A stretch of 64,000 bases of DNA from JBDSKH01 sp035556655 (lineage in GTDB: Bacteria; Actinomycetota; Actinomycetes; Actinomycetales; Microbacteriaceae): assembly GCA_035556655.1 (NCBI GenBank), contig DATMFW010000033.1, forward strand, positions 62,001 to 126,000. The letters run 5' to 3'. This document shows positions 1-8,460 of this stretch, one piece after another. The notes under the pieces were generated by a model that worked only from the letters and a program-made list of their open reading frames with translations, did not search any database and had not been told where the DNA came from. Positions within the stretch are counted from its first letter, which is position 1; each line of letters starts with the position of its first letter. Both the position numbers and the translations under genes were made by a program.

Positions 1-791
1 ACCCGGGACCCGGCGGCGCCGTAGCGGTCATCGCGGTCCTGCTCGCCATCACCGCGGGCCTCGACGTCTGGCGCGTGGCGCTCATCGGTCTGGTGATGGT
101 GCTCGACCAGGCCTCCGTCGGACTCTCCAACGACTGGATCGACGCCGACCGCGACCGCGCGGTCGGCCGGACGGACAAACCCGTGGCGCGAGGAGACATC
201 GCCCCGCGGCTGGCACGCGACGTGGCCATCGCGGCCGCTGTCGCATCCGTCATCGCGTCGGTGCCGCTCGGCGGGGCCGCCGTGCTGGCCCACCTGCTGT
301 TCCTCACCGGGGCATGGGCGTACAACGCGGGCCTGAAGAACTCGGCGATCTCGGTGCTGCCCTACCTCGTGTCATTCGGCACGCTTCCCGCGATCGTGAC
401 CCTCGCGCGCGATCAGCCCGCCCTTCCCGCCTGGTGGGTGGTCGCGGCGGGAGCACTCCTCGGCGCAGGGGCGCACTTCGCCAACGTGCTGCCCGACCTG
501 GAGGACGACGCCGCCACCGGGGTGCGGGGGCTTCCGCACCGCATCGGCCGGCTCGCCTCGCTCGTCACCGTCTGGATCGCGCTGCCGGCCGCCGCGCTGT
601 GCCTCGCCCTGGGCATCGGGCCGGCCACGCCCCTCGCGATCGGGGGTCTCGTCGCCTCGCTCACCCTCGCCGCGGCGGGACTCGTCGCCGGGCTGACCCG
701 CGCGCCGAGCCGGGCCCTGTTCCGCCTGGTGATCGCGGCGGCGCTCGTCGACGTGGTGATGCTGCTGATCGGGGGGTCGCGGGGACTGTGA
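1..791 (+). CDS. UbiA-family prenyltransferase, 5' truncated by window edge
   Basis: The frame is open from base 3 to the stop at 789-791, so the true start lies upstream. UbiA proteins are integral-membrane enzymes that move polyprenyl chains onto aromatic or other lipophilic acceptors. The first aspartate-rich motif is visible as NDWIDADRDR, with KPVARGDI after it, and the second as NVLPDLEDD. Both are expected to bind Mg-diphosphate. Several hydrophobic helices surround them (for example AHLLFLTGAWAYNAGL and the C-terminal LVIAAALVDVVMLLIGG). The acceptor cannot be told from sequence; menaquinone, heme O and SCO6444-like lipid pathways are all possible. The sigma-factor gene follows after 52 bases on the same strand. 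The family call is firm and the substrate is unknown. Confidence 0.85.
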   Translation, partial: PGPGGAVAVIAVLLAITAGLDVWRVALIGLVMVLDQASVGLSNDWIDADRDRAVGRTDKPVARGDIAPRLARDVAIAAAVASVIASVPLGGAAVLAHLLFLTGAWAYNAGLKNSAISVLPYLVSFGTLPAIVTLARDQPALPAWWVVAAGALLGAGAHFANVLPDLEDDAATGVRGLPHRIGRLASLVTVWIALPAAALCLALGIGPATPLAIGGLVASLTLAAAGLVAGLTRAPSRALFRLVIAAALVDVVMLLIGGSRGL

Positions 792-843
792 ACCATCCGG
801 GCCTCCGTCTCGTTGTCCCGATGAGAGCGGGGAGGCGCGCGCG

Positions 844-1350
844 ATGAGAACCGACGAGGCGGAGGCGTTGCGCGCCCTCGCCGACGCTCACTCCGCCGTG
901 CTCTGGCGCTATGCGGTCCGCCTGACCGGCGACACCGCCGGGGCCGACGACATCGTGCAGGAGACGCTGCTGCGCGCCTGGCGCACCCCGCGCATCCTCA
1001 GCCAGCCGCCCGAGAGCACGCGGGCGTGGCTGTTCACCGTCGCCCGCAACCTGGTGATCGACGAGTTCCGCAGCGCCCGGCGACGACACGAGCTGCCCAC
1101 CGGCGACCTTCCGGAGACCGCCGAGCGGGACCGCACCGACGGGCTGTTCGAGGCGCTCCTGGTCGAGGAGGCCCTCGGCGGGCTCGCCTACGAGCACCGA
1201 TCGGTCATCGTGCACAGCTACTACGGCGGCCGCAGCATCGCAGAGACGGCTCGCGAACTCGGGATCCCCGAGGGCACGGTGAAGTCCCGGCTGCACTACG
1301 GACTCCGGGCCCTGCGCCTGGCACTGCAAGAGAAGGGGGTGACGCGATGA
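844..1350 (+). CDS. ECF sigma factor (RNA polymerase sigma-70 family, SigL/SigK-like)
   Basis: 168 residues, the usual length of an ECF sigma factor. Region 2 covers about residues 10-80 (DADDIVQETLLRAWR-like core and the -10 recognising segment ending VIDEFRSARRR). Region 4 covers about 110-160 with the helix-turn-helix SIAETARELGIPEGTVKSRLHYGLRAL. It would direct RNA polymerase to a small regulon until held by the anti-sigma factor encoded immediately downstream; the two genes overlap by four bases (ATGA). The ATG at 844 follows a GGGGAGG-like ribosome site. SigL- or SigK-like assignment is a guess from architecture; the ECF call is firm. Confidence 0.92.
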   Translation: MRTDEAEALRALADAHSAVLWRYAVRLTGDTAGADDIVQETLLRAWRTPRILSQPPESTRAWLFTVARNLVIDEFRSARRRHELPTGDLPETAERDRTDGLFEALLVEEALGGLAYEHRSVIVHSYYGGRSIAETARELGIPEGTVKSRLHYGLRALRLALQEKGVTR

Positions 1351-2057
1351 CCGGGACGGTCCATGCGCGCTTCACCGAATGGGATGCCGCCTACGTGCTC
1401 GGCGCCCTCTCCCCCGCCGAGCGCCGCGACTACGAAGACCACCTCGACGGCTGCGAGCGCTGCCGGGCCGCGGTCACCGAACTGAGCGCGATGCCGGGGC
1501 TGCTCGGGCGCCTCGGCACCGAGCGCGGGCTCGCTCTGCTCGAGGAACCCGAGCTCGTGGCGCCCCCGGCGGATCTGGTGCAGCGGGTGGAGGCTCGCGA
1601 GCGGCGCCGGCGGAGTCTGCGTCGCATCCGCCTCACCGCGGGGCTGGCGGCGGCCGCCGCCATCGCCGCAGTTCTCGCACTCGTGCTGCCCTCGATCATC
1701 GCGCCGTCTCCCGCGTTCGCCGCCGACATGGTCGCGACGGCTGCCGAGGTGCCGGTCGAGGCGCGCGTCGCGCTCACCCCAGAGGGCTGGGGCACGCGCA
1801 TCGACATGGATTGCCGGTACCACCCGCCCGGTGGACCCGACGGCGGATACGGGCCGGTCGAGTACTCGATGTGGGTGATCGATCGCGCCGGCGCATCCAG
1901 TCAGGTGTCCACCTGGACGGTGTCCTCCCCCGATCCGATCCGGGTGAATGCCACGACGGGTCTCGACCTGGCGGAGATCGCCGGCGTCGAGGTGCGCGAC
2001 GCCTCCGGATCTCAGGTGCTGCTGGCCGCCGAGGTGCCGGAGGGCACAGGGTCCTGA
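1347..2057 (+). CDS. Zinc-finger anti-sigma factor (membrane-anchored)
   Basis: 236 residues, starting at the ATG that overlaps the sigma-factor stop. The N-terminal anti-sigma domain (residues about 1-70) carries the HxxxCxxC zinc motif (DHLDGCERCRAAV). One membrane helix follows a basic stretch at about 93-115 (LTAGLAAAAAIAAVLALVLP). The remaining ~110 residues should lie outside the membrane and form a small beta-rich sensor domain. In the family, such proteins sequester the cognate ECF sigma factor and release it on a redox or envelope signal. Its 3' end overlaps the converging transporter gene by 46 bases. The function is solid; the signal is unknown. Confidence 0.9.
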   Translation: MTGTVHARFTEWDAAYVLGALSPAERRDYEDHLDGCERCRAAVTELSAMPGLLGRLGTERGLALLEEPELVAPPADLVQRVEARERRRRSLRRIRLTAGLAAAAAIAAVLALVLPSIIAPSPAFAADMVATAAEVPVEARVALTPEGWGTRIDMDCRYHPPGGPDGGYGPVEYSMWVIDRAGASSQVSTWTVSSPDPIRVNATTGLDLAEIAGVEVRDASGSQVLLAAEVPEGTGS

Positions 2058-3406
2058 CCCGGCTGCGACTCGTTGCGGATGCCGGCCAGAGACACCAGGC
2101 CCCCCGCGATCATGAGACCCGCCGTCACGATCGCCGCGCGGTGGAACCCCTCCAGATCGAGCCTCCCGCCCACGATGAAGCCGATCATCGCGATCACGAT
2201 CAGGCCCGCGACCCGCGACACCGCGTTGTTCACCGCCGAGGCGATGCCCGAACGCTCGGTCTCGATGGCGCCGAGGATCGCAGCCGTCAGCGGGGAGACG
2301 GTGACGGTCAGTCCGATACCGAACAGCAGCACCCCCGGCAGGACCTGCACCCAGTAGTCGAAGTCCTCGCGCACCAGCAGGAACCACAGCGCCGACAGTC
2401 CCATCAGGATCGGGCCGACCGTCATGAACAGCCGCGGCCCGTACCGCCCCGCGAGGGCCCCGGCGCGCGAACTGCCGACGATCATGATGATCGTCACCGG
2501 CAGCGCGGCGAGACCCGCCAGGGTCGCGGGCAGGCCGGCCCCCTCCTGCAGGTAGATGCCGAGCGCGAAGAAGTTGAGCGACAGCGCCCCGTAGATCAGT
2601 GCGGTGGCGATGTTGCCCGCCCAGAAGTTGCGCACCCGGAACAGCGACAACGGCATCATCGGCTGCGCCGCGAACCGCTGCCGCACCAGGAATGCGGCGA
2701 AGGCGAGGATGCCGCCGATCAGGGTGACGAGGATGACGGGACTGCCCCAGCCCAGGTTCGGTGCCTCGATGAGGGCGTACACCGCCCCGCCGAGTCCCAC
2801 GGTGCAGAGCACCGCACCCGCGACGTCGATCCGCACCCCGGGACGACGGGTGTCGCGGTGGCCGAGCACCGCCAGCAGCACCAGCGTCGCGGCGATCGGC
2901 AGGATGTTGATGAGGAACACGAACCGCCACGACAGGAAGTCCACGAAGAGGCCGCCGAGCAGCGGGCCGATCACGGTGGCCACGCTCGTCATCCCGGTCC
3001 AGACGCCGATCGCGCGGGCCTGCGCGGCCCCGCGGAAGTTCGAGGTGATGAGCGCGAGCGAGCTGGGCACGAGCAGCGCGCCGGCGACGCCCTGTGCGGC
3101 ACGCGCGACGATCAGCAGCTCGGGAGTGGGCGCCAGGGCGATCGCGATCGAGGTCACCCCGAACAGCACGAGCCCGATGCGCATCACCAGAATGCGCCCG
3201 AAGGCATCGCTCAGCGAACCCGCCACCAGGATCAGCGCGCCGAGTGTGATCAGGTACGAGTCGACGACCCACTGCTGGGTCGCGATGCCGCCGCCGAGTT
3301 CGCGCATGATCGCCGGGAGGGCGACGTTGACGACGGTTCCGTCGAGGAAGGACACGAACGAGGCCAGCACCGCGATCGTGACCACGAGCTTCTGATCGCG
3401 ATTCAT
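2012..3406 (-). CDS. MFS transporter, DHA2 (EmrB/QacA) drug:H+ antiporter family
   Basis: About 464 residues with the 14-helix layout of DHA2 exporters. It opens with VASFVSFLDGTVVNVALPAI, which holds the family's conserved Asp/Asn-Val segment, and has motif A (GSLSDAFGRILVMRIG) and a motif C-like helix (GMTSVATVIGPLLGG). Such proteins expel drugs or other amphiphiles in exchange for protons. I place the start at ATG 3406 and not GTG 3412, because the hexamer TAGCGT (complement of 3413-3418) lies six bases before this ATG, so the mRNA is probably leaderless. No regulator is adjacent, and the substrate cannot be predicted. Confidence 0.88.
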   Translation of the reverse strand: MNRDQKLVVTIAVLASFVSFLDGTVVNVALPAIMRELGGGIATQQWVVDSYLITLGALILVAGSLSDAFGRILVMRIGLVLFGVTSIAIALAPTPELLIVARAAQGVAGALLVPSSLALITSNFRGAAQARAIGVWTGMTSVATVIGPLLGGLFVDFLSWRFVFLINILPIAATLVLLAVLGHRDTRRPGVRIDVAGAVLCTVGLGGAVYALIEAPNLGWGSPVILVTLIGGILAFAAFLVRQRFAAQPMMPLSLFRVRNFWAGNIATALIYGALSLNFFALGIYLQEGAGLPATLAGLAALPVTIIMIVGSSRAGALAGRYGPRLFMTVGPILMGLSALWFLLVREDFDYWVQVLPGVLLFGIGLTVTVSPLTAAILGAIETERSGIASAVNNAVSRVAGLIVIAMIGFIVGGRLDLEGFHRAAIVTAGLMIAGGLVSLAGIRNESQPGQDPVPSGTSAASST

Positions 3407-3412
3407 GGCCAC

Positions 3413-3418
3413 ACGCTA
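3413..3418 (-). promoter_or_regulatory. Candidate -10 element for leaderless MFS gene
   Basis: On the minus strand this reads TAGCGT, a common actinobacterial -10, six bases before the ATG at 3406. This spacing would start the transcript at or next to the start codon. No convincing -35 box is seen. Confidence 0.5.
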
Positions 3419-4081
3419 CGCCTCGACGGCCGACACCACCGCGGCCACCGCCGCCGGGTCGTCGAGGATGCGGAAGTGCCCGACGACGGGGATCTCGACG
3501 TTCCTGGCGCCGTCCAGGTGCGACCCCTCGGGGATGTTGGGGTCGAACCGCGGGAACACCGAGGTGATCCGGGCGTTGGCCTCGAGCGAGCCGGTGAGGG
3601 TGCGGATGACCTCGTCGGTCGGGAGGAACGCCTTCATCGTGCGCCAGGGCGTCCAGCGCGCCATCGCCGACCCTCCGAAGGGCGAGGCGACGGCGATCAG
3701 CCGGTCGACCCGGCCGTCGGGATCCCCTCCGGTGAGCACCTGCTTCCCGATGAGCCCGCCCTTACTGTGGGCGACCAGGGCGACATCGCGCAGATCGCGC
3801 CGCGTCAGCAGATCGGTCACGAGACGCGCCGACTGCGGGATCGTCAGGGTGTTGATGCCGAGCGCGGGAACCGTGTGCACCGGGTGCCCCGCCGCGCTGA
3901 GCGCGTCGCCGATCACGCGCAGGAAGTGCCAGGTCTCGTAGACGCCGGGGATGAGCACGACCGGCCGGCCCGATCCCCCCGCCCAGGCCCGCGGCACCCG
4001 GGTGGTGAGGGTCCCGGCCCGCACCCGGAGCGCGTTCGGGTAGTCCCGCAGCAGGTGCAGGGCGTGCGCGGTCGGCCTCAT
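3416..4081 (-). CDS. Alpha/beta hydrolase (lipase/esterase-like)
   Basis: 221 residues. The start is fixed by a four-base ATGA overlap with the upstream hydrolase gene. The oxyanion region VVLIPGVYETW (about 41-51) is followed by the nucleophile elbow AHSKGG with Ser106, where alanine replaces the first glycine of the usual GxSxG. Asp180 (FPRFDP) and His202 (VVGHFRIL) are the likely triad partners. The small size and missing cap resemble actinobacterial lipase-like hydrolases, but the substrate is unknown. The overlap suggests it is made with its neighbour and acts on related compounds. Confidence 0.85.
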   Translation of the reverse strand: MRPTAHALHLLRDYPNALRVRAGTLTTRVPRAWAGGSGRPVVLIPGVYETWHFLRVIGDALSAAGHPVHTVPALGINTLTIPQSARLVTDLLTRRDLRDVALVAHSKGGLIGKQVLTGGDPDGRVDRLIAVASPFGGSAMARWTPWRTMKAFLPTDEVIRTLTGSLEANARITSVFPRFDPNIPEGSHLDGARNVEIPVVGHFRILDDPAAVAAVVSAVEA

Positions 4082-4923
4082 TGCTCCAGCCACCCGCGGA
4101 TGTGCTCGGCGATCATCACCGGATCGGTGTGCATGATGACGTGCGGCCCGCGGACCGCGCGGAACTCGACCCGGCCGGACAGCGTGCTCAGCCGGTGCGC
4201 CCAGGTGCCCGACACGATCGGATCGCGATCCCCGTTGACGATGAGCACCCGGGCGGTCAGCGCCGGGATCCGGTCCTCGATGCGATCGGCGAGCATGTAC
4301 GGCACCTGCCTCATCAGATACGGCACCCCGCACCGCAGCAGGTAGTCGGTGAGCGCGATCCCCGTCACGACCGGTGGCTCGCGTAGGCCGTCCCGGAGCA
4401 GGTCGGCGGTGGCCCGCCAGAAGGTCCGTGCCCGCGGCTCGAGAGTGGGCGCCATCAGCACGATGCGGTCGGAGACCTCCGGATGGTCGCGGGCGAGCAT
4501 CGAGACCACCTGCGATCCCCAGGAATGACCGAGCAGCACCGCGTTCTGCAGGCCCGCGCGGCGCAGCACCGACGCGAGCACGCCGGCGTGGTCGGCGATC
4601 GTCACGTCACGGCGCGGGTCCGGTGCCGCCCCATAGCCCGGCAGGTCGACCAGGTAGACGGCACCGTGGCGGGCGAGCTCGGCCGCCAGCGGCTGGTAGT
4701 AGCGCGAGGACACGCCGATGCCGTGGACCAGGACGAACGCGCGGTCGCCGTCGCGCGGCTCGTGTCGCACCGGGAAGCGCTTCACCACGATCGTCAGGTC
4801 TTCGTGCACCTGCCTGCTGGTGTGGAACACGGCCCCGCGGACCATGCGCCGGCGGTACGTCGACTCCTCGCGCTCGGTGTACCCGCGCCGCCGGCCGGGG
4901 CGGGGCGGCGAGGCGGTGGTCAT
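4078..4923 (-). CDS. Alpha/beta hydrolase
   Basis: 281 residues with a basic, poorly structured N-terminus of about 30 residues. The catalytic fold is clear: HGIG oxyanion motif (about 67-70), DLPGYG, nucleophile elbow GHSWGS with Ser134, the acid in NGDRDPIV, and the histidine in RGPHVIMHTDP. The cap region between the nucleophile and the acid holds helices rich in Tyr and Leu. The fold covers esterases, haloalkane dehalogenases, epoxide hydrolases and C-C hydrolases, and no motif here selects one of them. It is first of a two-gene overlapping unit, with only nine bases to the LLM oxidoreductase gene upstream, so all three may share one transcript. Confidence 0.88.
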   Translation of the reverse strand: MTTASPPRPGRRRGYTEREESTYRRRMVRGAVFHTSRQVHEDLTIVVKRFPVRHEPRDGDRAFVLVHGIGVSSRYYQPLAAELARHGAVYLVDLPGYGAAPDPRRDVTIADHAGVLASVLRRAGLQNAVLLGHSWGSQVVSMLARDHPEVSDRIVLMAPTLEPRARTFWRATADLLRDGLREPPVVTGIALTDYLLRCGVPYLMRQVPYMLADRIEDRIPALTARVLIVNGDRDPIVSGTWAHRLSTLSGRVEFRAVRGPHVIMHTDPVMIAEHIRGWLEQ

Positions 4924-4932
4924 CCGGCGATT

Positions 4933-5964
4933 CTAGGAACCCTCGGCGAGAAGTTCCCGGACCCGCGGGATCACCTGGGTGCCGTACAGCTCGATCGCGG
5001 TCATCAGGTGCTCGTGCGGCAGCTGTCCCGTGGAGTACTTGAGGTCGAAACGCTGAACGCCCAGATCGCGCACGGTCTTCGCGATCTTCTGCGCGACGGT
5101 CTCCGGCGAGCCGGCGTGCAGCGCCCCGGTGGCGATCTCCTCGGCGAAGCGCTCGCGCGTGGTGGGGGGCCATCCGCGCTCGGCGCCGATGCGATCCACC
5201 ATCTTCTTGTGGTGCGGCCAGAGCAGTTCCGCCGCCTCCTCGTCGGTCGCCGCCACGAAACCCGGGGAGTGCACCGCCACCGGGAGCGCCGGGTCCTTGC
5301 CCATCTGCGCGAGGGCGCGGTGATAGAGCTCGACGTAGGGCGCGAACCGCGCAGGCTCGCCCCCGATGATCGCGAGCACCAGCGGCATGCCGTAGTGGGC
5401 CGCGCGCACGACCGACTCGGGGCTGCCGCCGACACCCACCCAGGTGCGGATCGACCCGGAGGCCGTCTTCGGGAACACCTGCTGCTCCACCAGTGGCGGC
5501 CGGATGCTGCCCTGCCAGGTCACGGGGCCCTCGGTCAGCAGCCGGCTGAGCAGGTCGATCTTCTCCTCGAACAGCCGCTCGTAATCGGCCAGGTCGTAGC
5601 CGAACAGCGGGAAGGACTCGGTGAACGAGCCGCGCCCCAGAATGATCTCGGCCCGCCCGTTCGACACCGCATCGAGTGTCGCGAACCTCTCGAACACCCG
5701 GATCGGGTCGTCCGAGCTCAGAACGGTCACGGCCGTGCCGAGCCGGATGCGCGTCGTGCGCCCCGCGATCGCCGCCAGGACGATCTCGGGTGCGGTCACG
5801 GCGAAGTCGTCGCGGTGGTGCTCGCCCACCCCGAAGAAGTCGACGCCGACCGAATCGGCCAGCACCGCCTCCTCCACGACGTCGCGGATGACCTGGTCGT
5901 AGGCGACGGGCTGGCCGTCCTGGCCGACGGTCCTGTCGCCGAAAGTATCGAGTCCGAACTCCAT
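4933..5964 (-). CDS. LLM-class flavin-dependent oxidoreductase (bacterial luciferase-like)
   Basis: 343 residues from the ATG at 5964, where similarity to the family begins (MEFGLDTFGDR). The TIM-barrel signatures are present: FGVGEHHRDDF early on, IRLGTAVTVLSSDDPIRVFERFATLDAVSNGRAEIILGRG-type segments in the middle, and a C-terminal half ending in a helical arm. These enzymes use F420H2 or FMNH2, and actinobacterial members are commonly F420- or FMN-dependent monooxygenases or reductases. The cofactor is not decidable here. Together with the two downstream hydrolases it could form a small oxidise-then-hydrolyse catabolic unit (inference from adjacency only). Confidence 0.9.
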   Translation of the reverse strand: MEFGLDTFGDRTVGQDGQPVAYDQVIRDVVEEAVLADSVGVDFFGVGEHHRDDFAVTAPEIVLAAIAGRTTRIRLGTAVTVLSSDDPIRVFERFATLDAVSNGRAEIILGRGSFTESFPLFGYDLADYERLFEEKIDLLSRLLTEGPVTWQGSIRPPLVEQQVFPKTASGSIRTWVGVGGSPESVVRAAHYGMPLVLAIIGGEPARFAPYVELYHRALAQMGKDPALPVAVHSPGFVAATDEEAAELLWPHHKKMVDRIGAERGWPPTTRERFAEEIATGALHAGSPETVAQKIAKTVRDLGVQRFDLKYSTGQLPHEHLMTAIELYGTQVIPRVRELLAEGS

Positions 5965-6046
5965 GGCCGATGCAACCGCCCCGAGATGGGTGGCATTCCA
6001 CCGCGGTATCTGACTTTTCCTATACCCTGTTCCGCCGGGAGGCAGG

Positions 6047-6511
6047 GTGACCGAGTTCGTCGTGCTGGACGCGGTGAGCGTCGCGACGATCGCGCGCGCC
6101 GCCCGCGACCTCACCAGCTGCGACGGCGACCTGGGCATGCTGCCGGATGCGGTGGCCGGCGCCCTGCGCGCCCTCGGTGACGCAGAGTTGTGCACCGCCG
6201 CCCGTGACGCCCTCGGCGCCTACGCCGTCGAGCTCGACGAGATCGCCGAGGCGGCGGTGCTGCTCGATCAGCACGAACACGAGATCGAGCACCAGCTGCG
6301 CTGGTGGGGAGAGCGCACGACGGTGCTGGAGTCCCAGCTCACCGGCCACCCCGCGGACGATGTCGACGTGGTGCGCGAGCTGGCGCTCTTCCGCGGCCGG
6401 ATCTCGGGTGCCGAGACGATGCGGCGGCATTACGTGCAGCAGCGGTCGGGGCTGCTGCAGCGCCACCGGGCGGCCGACACCGACTGCGCGCGCCGGCTCG
6501 GCGAGTGCTGA
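6047..6511 (+). CDS. Hypothetical helical protein upstream of Nudix hydrolase
   Basis: 154 residues from GTG 6047, preceded by GGGAGG at 6037-6042. I do not recognise the family. It appears almost wholly alpha-helical, with alternating Ala/Leu and charged residues, a Trp-Trp pair (LRWWGER, near residue 86) and a likely coiled coil in the C-terminal half (ISGAETMRRHYVQQRSGLL). There is no signal peptide or membrane segment. The helical hairpin with a tryptophan near the middle is loosely like WXG100-type or phage-like helical-bundle proteins, but it lacks the WxG signature. The gene overlaps the Nudix gene by one base (TGATG), so the two are translationally coupled. Confidence 0.6.
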   Translation: MTEFVVLDAVSVATIARAARDLTSCDGDLGMLPDAVAGALRALGDAELCTAARDALGAYAVELDEIAEAAVLLDQHEHEIEHQLRWWGERTTVLESQLTGHPADDVDVVRELALFRGRISGAETMRRHYVQQRSGLLQRHRAADTDCARRLGEC

Positions 6512-6957
6512 TGCGGAGCAGCGCCGGGATCCTGCTGCATCGCCCCGCCCCCTCCGGTGTCGAGGTGTTCATCGCGCACATGGGCGGGCCGTTCTGGGCG
6601 GGCAAGCACGAGCGGGCCTGGTCGATCCCGAAGGGCGAGACCGACGGCGACACCGACCTGCTCGGCGTGGCGCTGCGGGAGTTCGCGGAGGAGATCGGCG
6701 TGCCGGCACCCGCCCTCGACTACCGGGAGCTCGGGACGTTCCGGTACTCCTCGGGAAAGGTCGTCACCGTGTTCGCCGCAGAGGCACCCGGTTTCGAGAT
6801 CGACGAGGTCCGCAGCAACACCTTCCAGCTGGAGTGGCCGCCGCGCTCGGGACGCATGCGGGCCTTTCCCGAGGTCGACGCGGCACGGTGGGTGCCCCTC
6901 GAGGAGGCGCGGCGGCTCCTCGTCGCCGGCCAGGTGCCGGCGCTGGAGTTGCTCTAG
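6511..6957 (+). CDS. Nudix hydrolase
   Basis: 148 residues. Nudix enzymes cleave nucleoside diphosphates linked to another moiety; the WSIPKGE lead-in resembles the short diadenosine-polyphosphate/NTP-type group. The Nudix box runs from Gly42 to Val64 and keeps the metal-binding REFAEEIG core (Arg56, Glu57, Glu60, Glu61, Gly63). Its first conserved glutamate position is Thr48, flanked by Asp47 and Asp49, a departure from GX5EX7REUXEEXGU. Activity is still plausible because the catalytic glutamates remain. It is coupled to the upstream hypothetical gene, and its stop overlaps the converging kinase gene by four bases. Confidence 0.88.
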   Translation: MRSSAGILLHRPAPSGVEVFIAHMGGPFWAGKHERAWSIPKGETDGDTDLLGVALREFAEEIGVPAPALDYRELGTFRYSSGKVVTVFAAEAPGFEIDEVRSNTFQLEWPPRSGRMRAFPEVDAARWVPLEEARRLLVAGQVPALELL

Positions 6958-8312
6958 TCGCGGGAGACGACGCGCAGGGTGAGTTCGCTCATCACGATCG
7001 CGGCGAGATCGTCGAGGGTCTGCAGGTCGTCGAGGGTGAATGCATGCGGCTCGGTGTCCATCGCGAGCAGCATGCCGAGCACCGCGCCGCCGGGTTCGAC
7101 GATCGGCGCTCCGGCGCAGGCGCGCAGGCCGAAGTCGCCGGTGACGAGGCGATGCGTGCGCAGGCGCGCGTGCTTGGTGGTGTCCGGCACCGCCCACGGC
7201 TCGCGGTGGGTCGCCACCTGGGCGCTGACCTCCGGAAGCAGCTCGAGCTGGCGCAGCTCGGTGCCGTGCCGGGATTTGAACCACAGACGGTCGGAGGCGA
7301 GGATCGTGATCAGCGCGATCGGCACCCCGAGCGCGCGTGCGGCGATCGCCGTCACCCGGTCGAATGCGCCCTCCGGCTCGGTGTCGAGGATGCGGTAATG
7401 CTGCACCGCGTCGAGTCGCTGCTGCTCGTCGGGCGGCTCGGTCTCACCGGCCTTGTGCCGGGAGCTCGCCGCGATGACGGCCTGGCGGAAGGCGACGGTC
7501 AGCTCGGCGATCGCCGGCCGCGCGGCCGGGTCGCGCGCCAGCATGCTGCGCAGGATCGCCGTCCAGTCATCGGGCAGGTCATCGGGCACCTCGGGATCCG
7601 CCGTCAGCCGGGCCAGCGCGGAGGTGACCGGATCGCCCGGGAACGCCACCCGGCCGGTGAAGCACTGCAGCAGCACCAGCCCCAGCGAGTAGACGTCGGT
7701 GGCCGTGGTGATCTCGCCCCGGCTCGCCTGCTCCGGACTCAGGTAGGCCGCCGTCCCGGTCGTCGAGTCCCCGTCGCCCGAGGGCCGTGATCCGGTGGAG
7801 CCGAGCGCGATCCCGAAGTCGCCCAGTCGCGCGCGGGTGCGGAACGCCGACGTGCCGTACTCGACGAGCATCACGTTCGACGGGGTGATGTCGCGGTGCA
7901 CGACGTCGTGGGCGTGCACGTACTCCAGCGCCTCGGCCAGGTCGTAGGCGATCTCGCTGATCTCGCGGGGGTTGAACCGGCGCTGACGCAGCGCCTCGGC
8001 GAGGTTGGTGCCCTCGACCAGCTCCATGACCAGGAACGGGTGGGGATCATCGGGTGTGCTGTCGTCGATGCCGACATCGAGCAGGGTGATCAGACCGTGG
8101 TGGCTCAACTGGGCCAGCACCCGCGCCTCGTCCTGGTGCCTGATCAGGTCGTCATCGGCCGCCGCCCGGTAGAGCTTGACCGCGACATCCCGGCCGAGCG
8201 CTTCATCGGTCGCGCGATACACGGTCGCCATGCCTCCGTGGCCGATGATGCTCACGGGGCGGTATCGCCCGAGGAGGGCCGGAATGGGGTCGTCGTCGGG
8301 CGCAGGGTCCAA
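6954..8312 (-). CDS. Ser/Thr protein kinase with C-terminal GAF domain
   Basis: 452 residues. The kinase domain (about 15-280) has the glycine loop GHGGMATVY, catalytic Lys46 (DVAVKLY), the HRD loop at 139-141 with ITPSNVML, DFG at 165-167 and the activation segment GTAAYLSPEQ. In place of the membrane helix and PASTA repeats of PknB-type kinases, a GAF-type sensor domain occupies about 305-450, opening RLDAVQHYRILDTEPEGAF. The protein should be soluble. The start is TTG 8312, supported by AGGAGGA at 8317-8323; the next in-frame ATG lies inside the glycine loop and cannot be used. A minus-strand TAGGGT at 8346-8351 may be its -10. Partner proteins are not visible. Confidence 0.9.
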   Translation of the reverse strand: MDPAPDDDPIPALLGRYRPVSIIGHGGMATVYRATDEALGRDVAVKLYRAAADDDLIRHQDEARVLAQLSHHGLITLLDVGIDDSTPDDPHPFLVMELVEGTNLAEALRQRRFNPREISEIAYDLAEALEYVHAHDVVHRDITPSNVMLVEYGTSAFRTRARLGDFGIALGSTGSRPSGDGDSTTGTAAYLSPEQASRGEITTATDVYSLGLVLLQCFTGRVAFPGDPVTSALARLTADPEVPDDLPDDWTAILRSMLARDPAARPAIAELTVAFRQAVIAASSRHKAGETEPPDEQQRLDAVQHYRILDTEPEGAFDRVTAIAARALGVPIALITILASDRLWFKSRHGTELRQLELLPEVSAQVATHREPWAVPDTTKHARLRTHRLVTGDFGLRACAGAPIVEPGGAVLGMLLAMDTEPHAFTLDDLQTLDDLAAIVMSELTLRVVSRD

Positions 8313-8316
8313 CGGG

Positions 8317-8323
8317 TCCTCCT
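8317..8323 (-). promoter_or_regulatory. Strong ribosome binding site that fixes a TTG start
   Basis: The minus strand reads AGGAGGA four bases before the TTG at 8312-8310. This near-perfect Shine-Dalgarno sequence justifies the rare start codon of the kinase gene. Confidence 0.7.
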
Positions 8324-8460
8324 GGGGTGGGGCGGTCGTTTGTCACCCTACAGAGTGCTGCCGATCCGGCCGGGGGGATTGACAGTCGCCCGAAAGGGGA
8401 CCTGTTCCCGGCTGCGGGCGGGTGATAGCGTCACACGACTCTGTGGGGGGAGACCAGATC

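Noticed and set aside
1379..4345. Long plus-strand frame across the transporter and hydrolase genes
   Set aside because: Antisense shadow; Arg/His/Asp-rich with no recognisable domain.
7267..7297. tRNA-like T-arm (GGATTTGAACC) on the plus strand
   Set aside because: It lies inside the GAF domain coding sequence (LWFKSRHGTEL), with no acceptor, D or anticodon arms around it.
8379..8384. TTGACA as a -35 for the repeat-protein gene
   Set aside because: No -10-like hexamer at 16-19 bases downstream; probably chance.
8422..8460. Upstream GTG start for the 1530-residue protein
   Set aside because: No ribosome site, and it would place 13 extra residues before the signal peptide; GTG 8461 has a strong SD.
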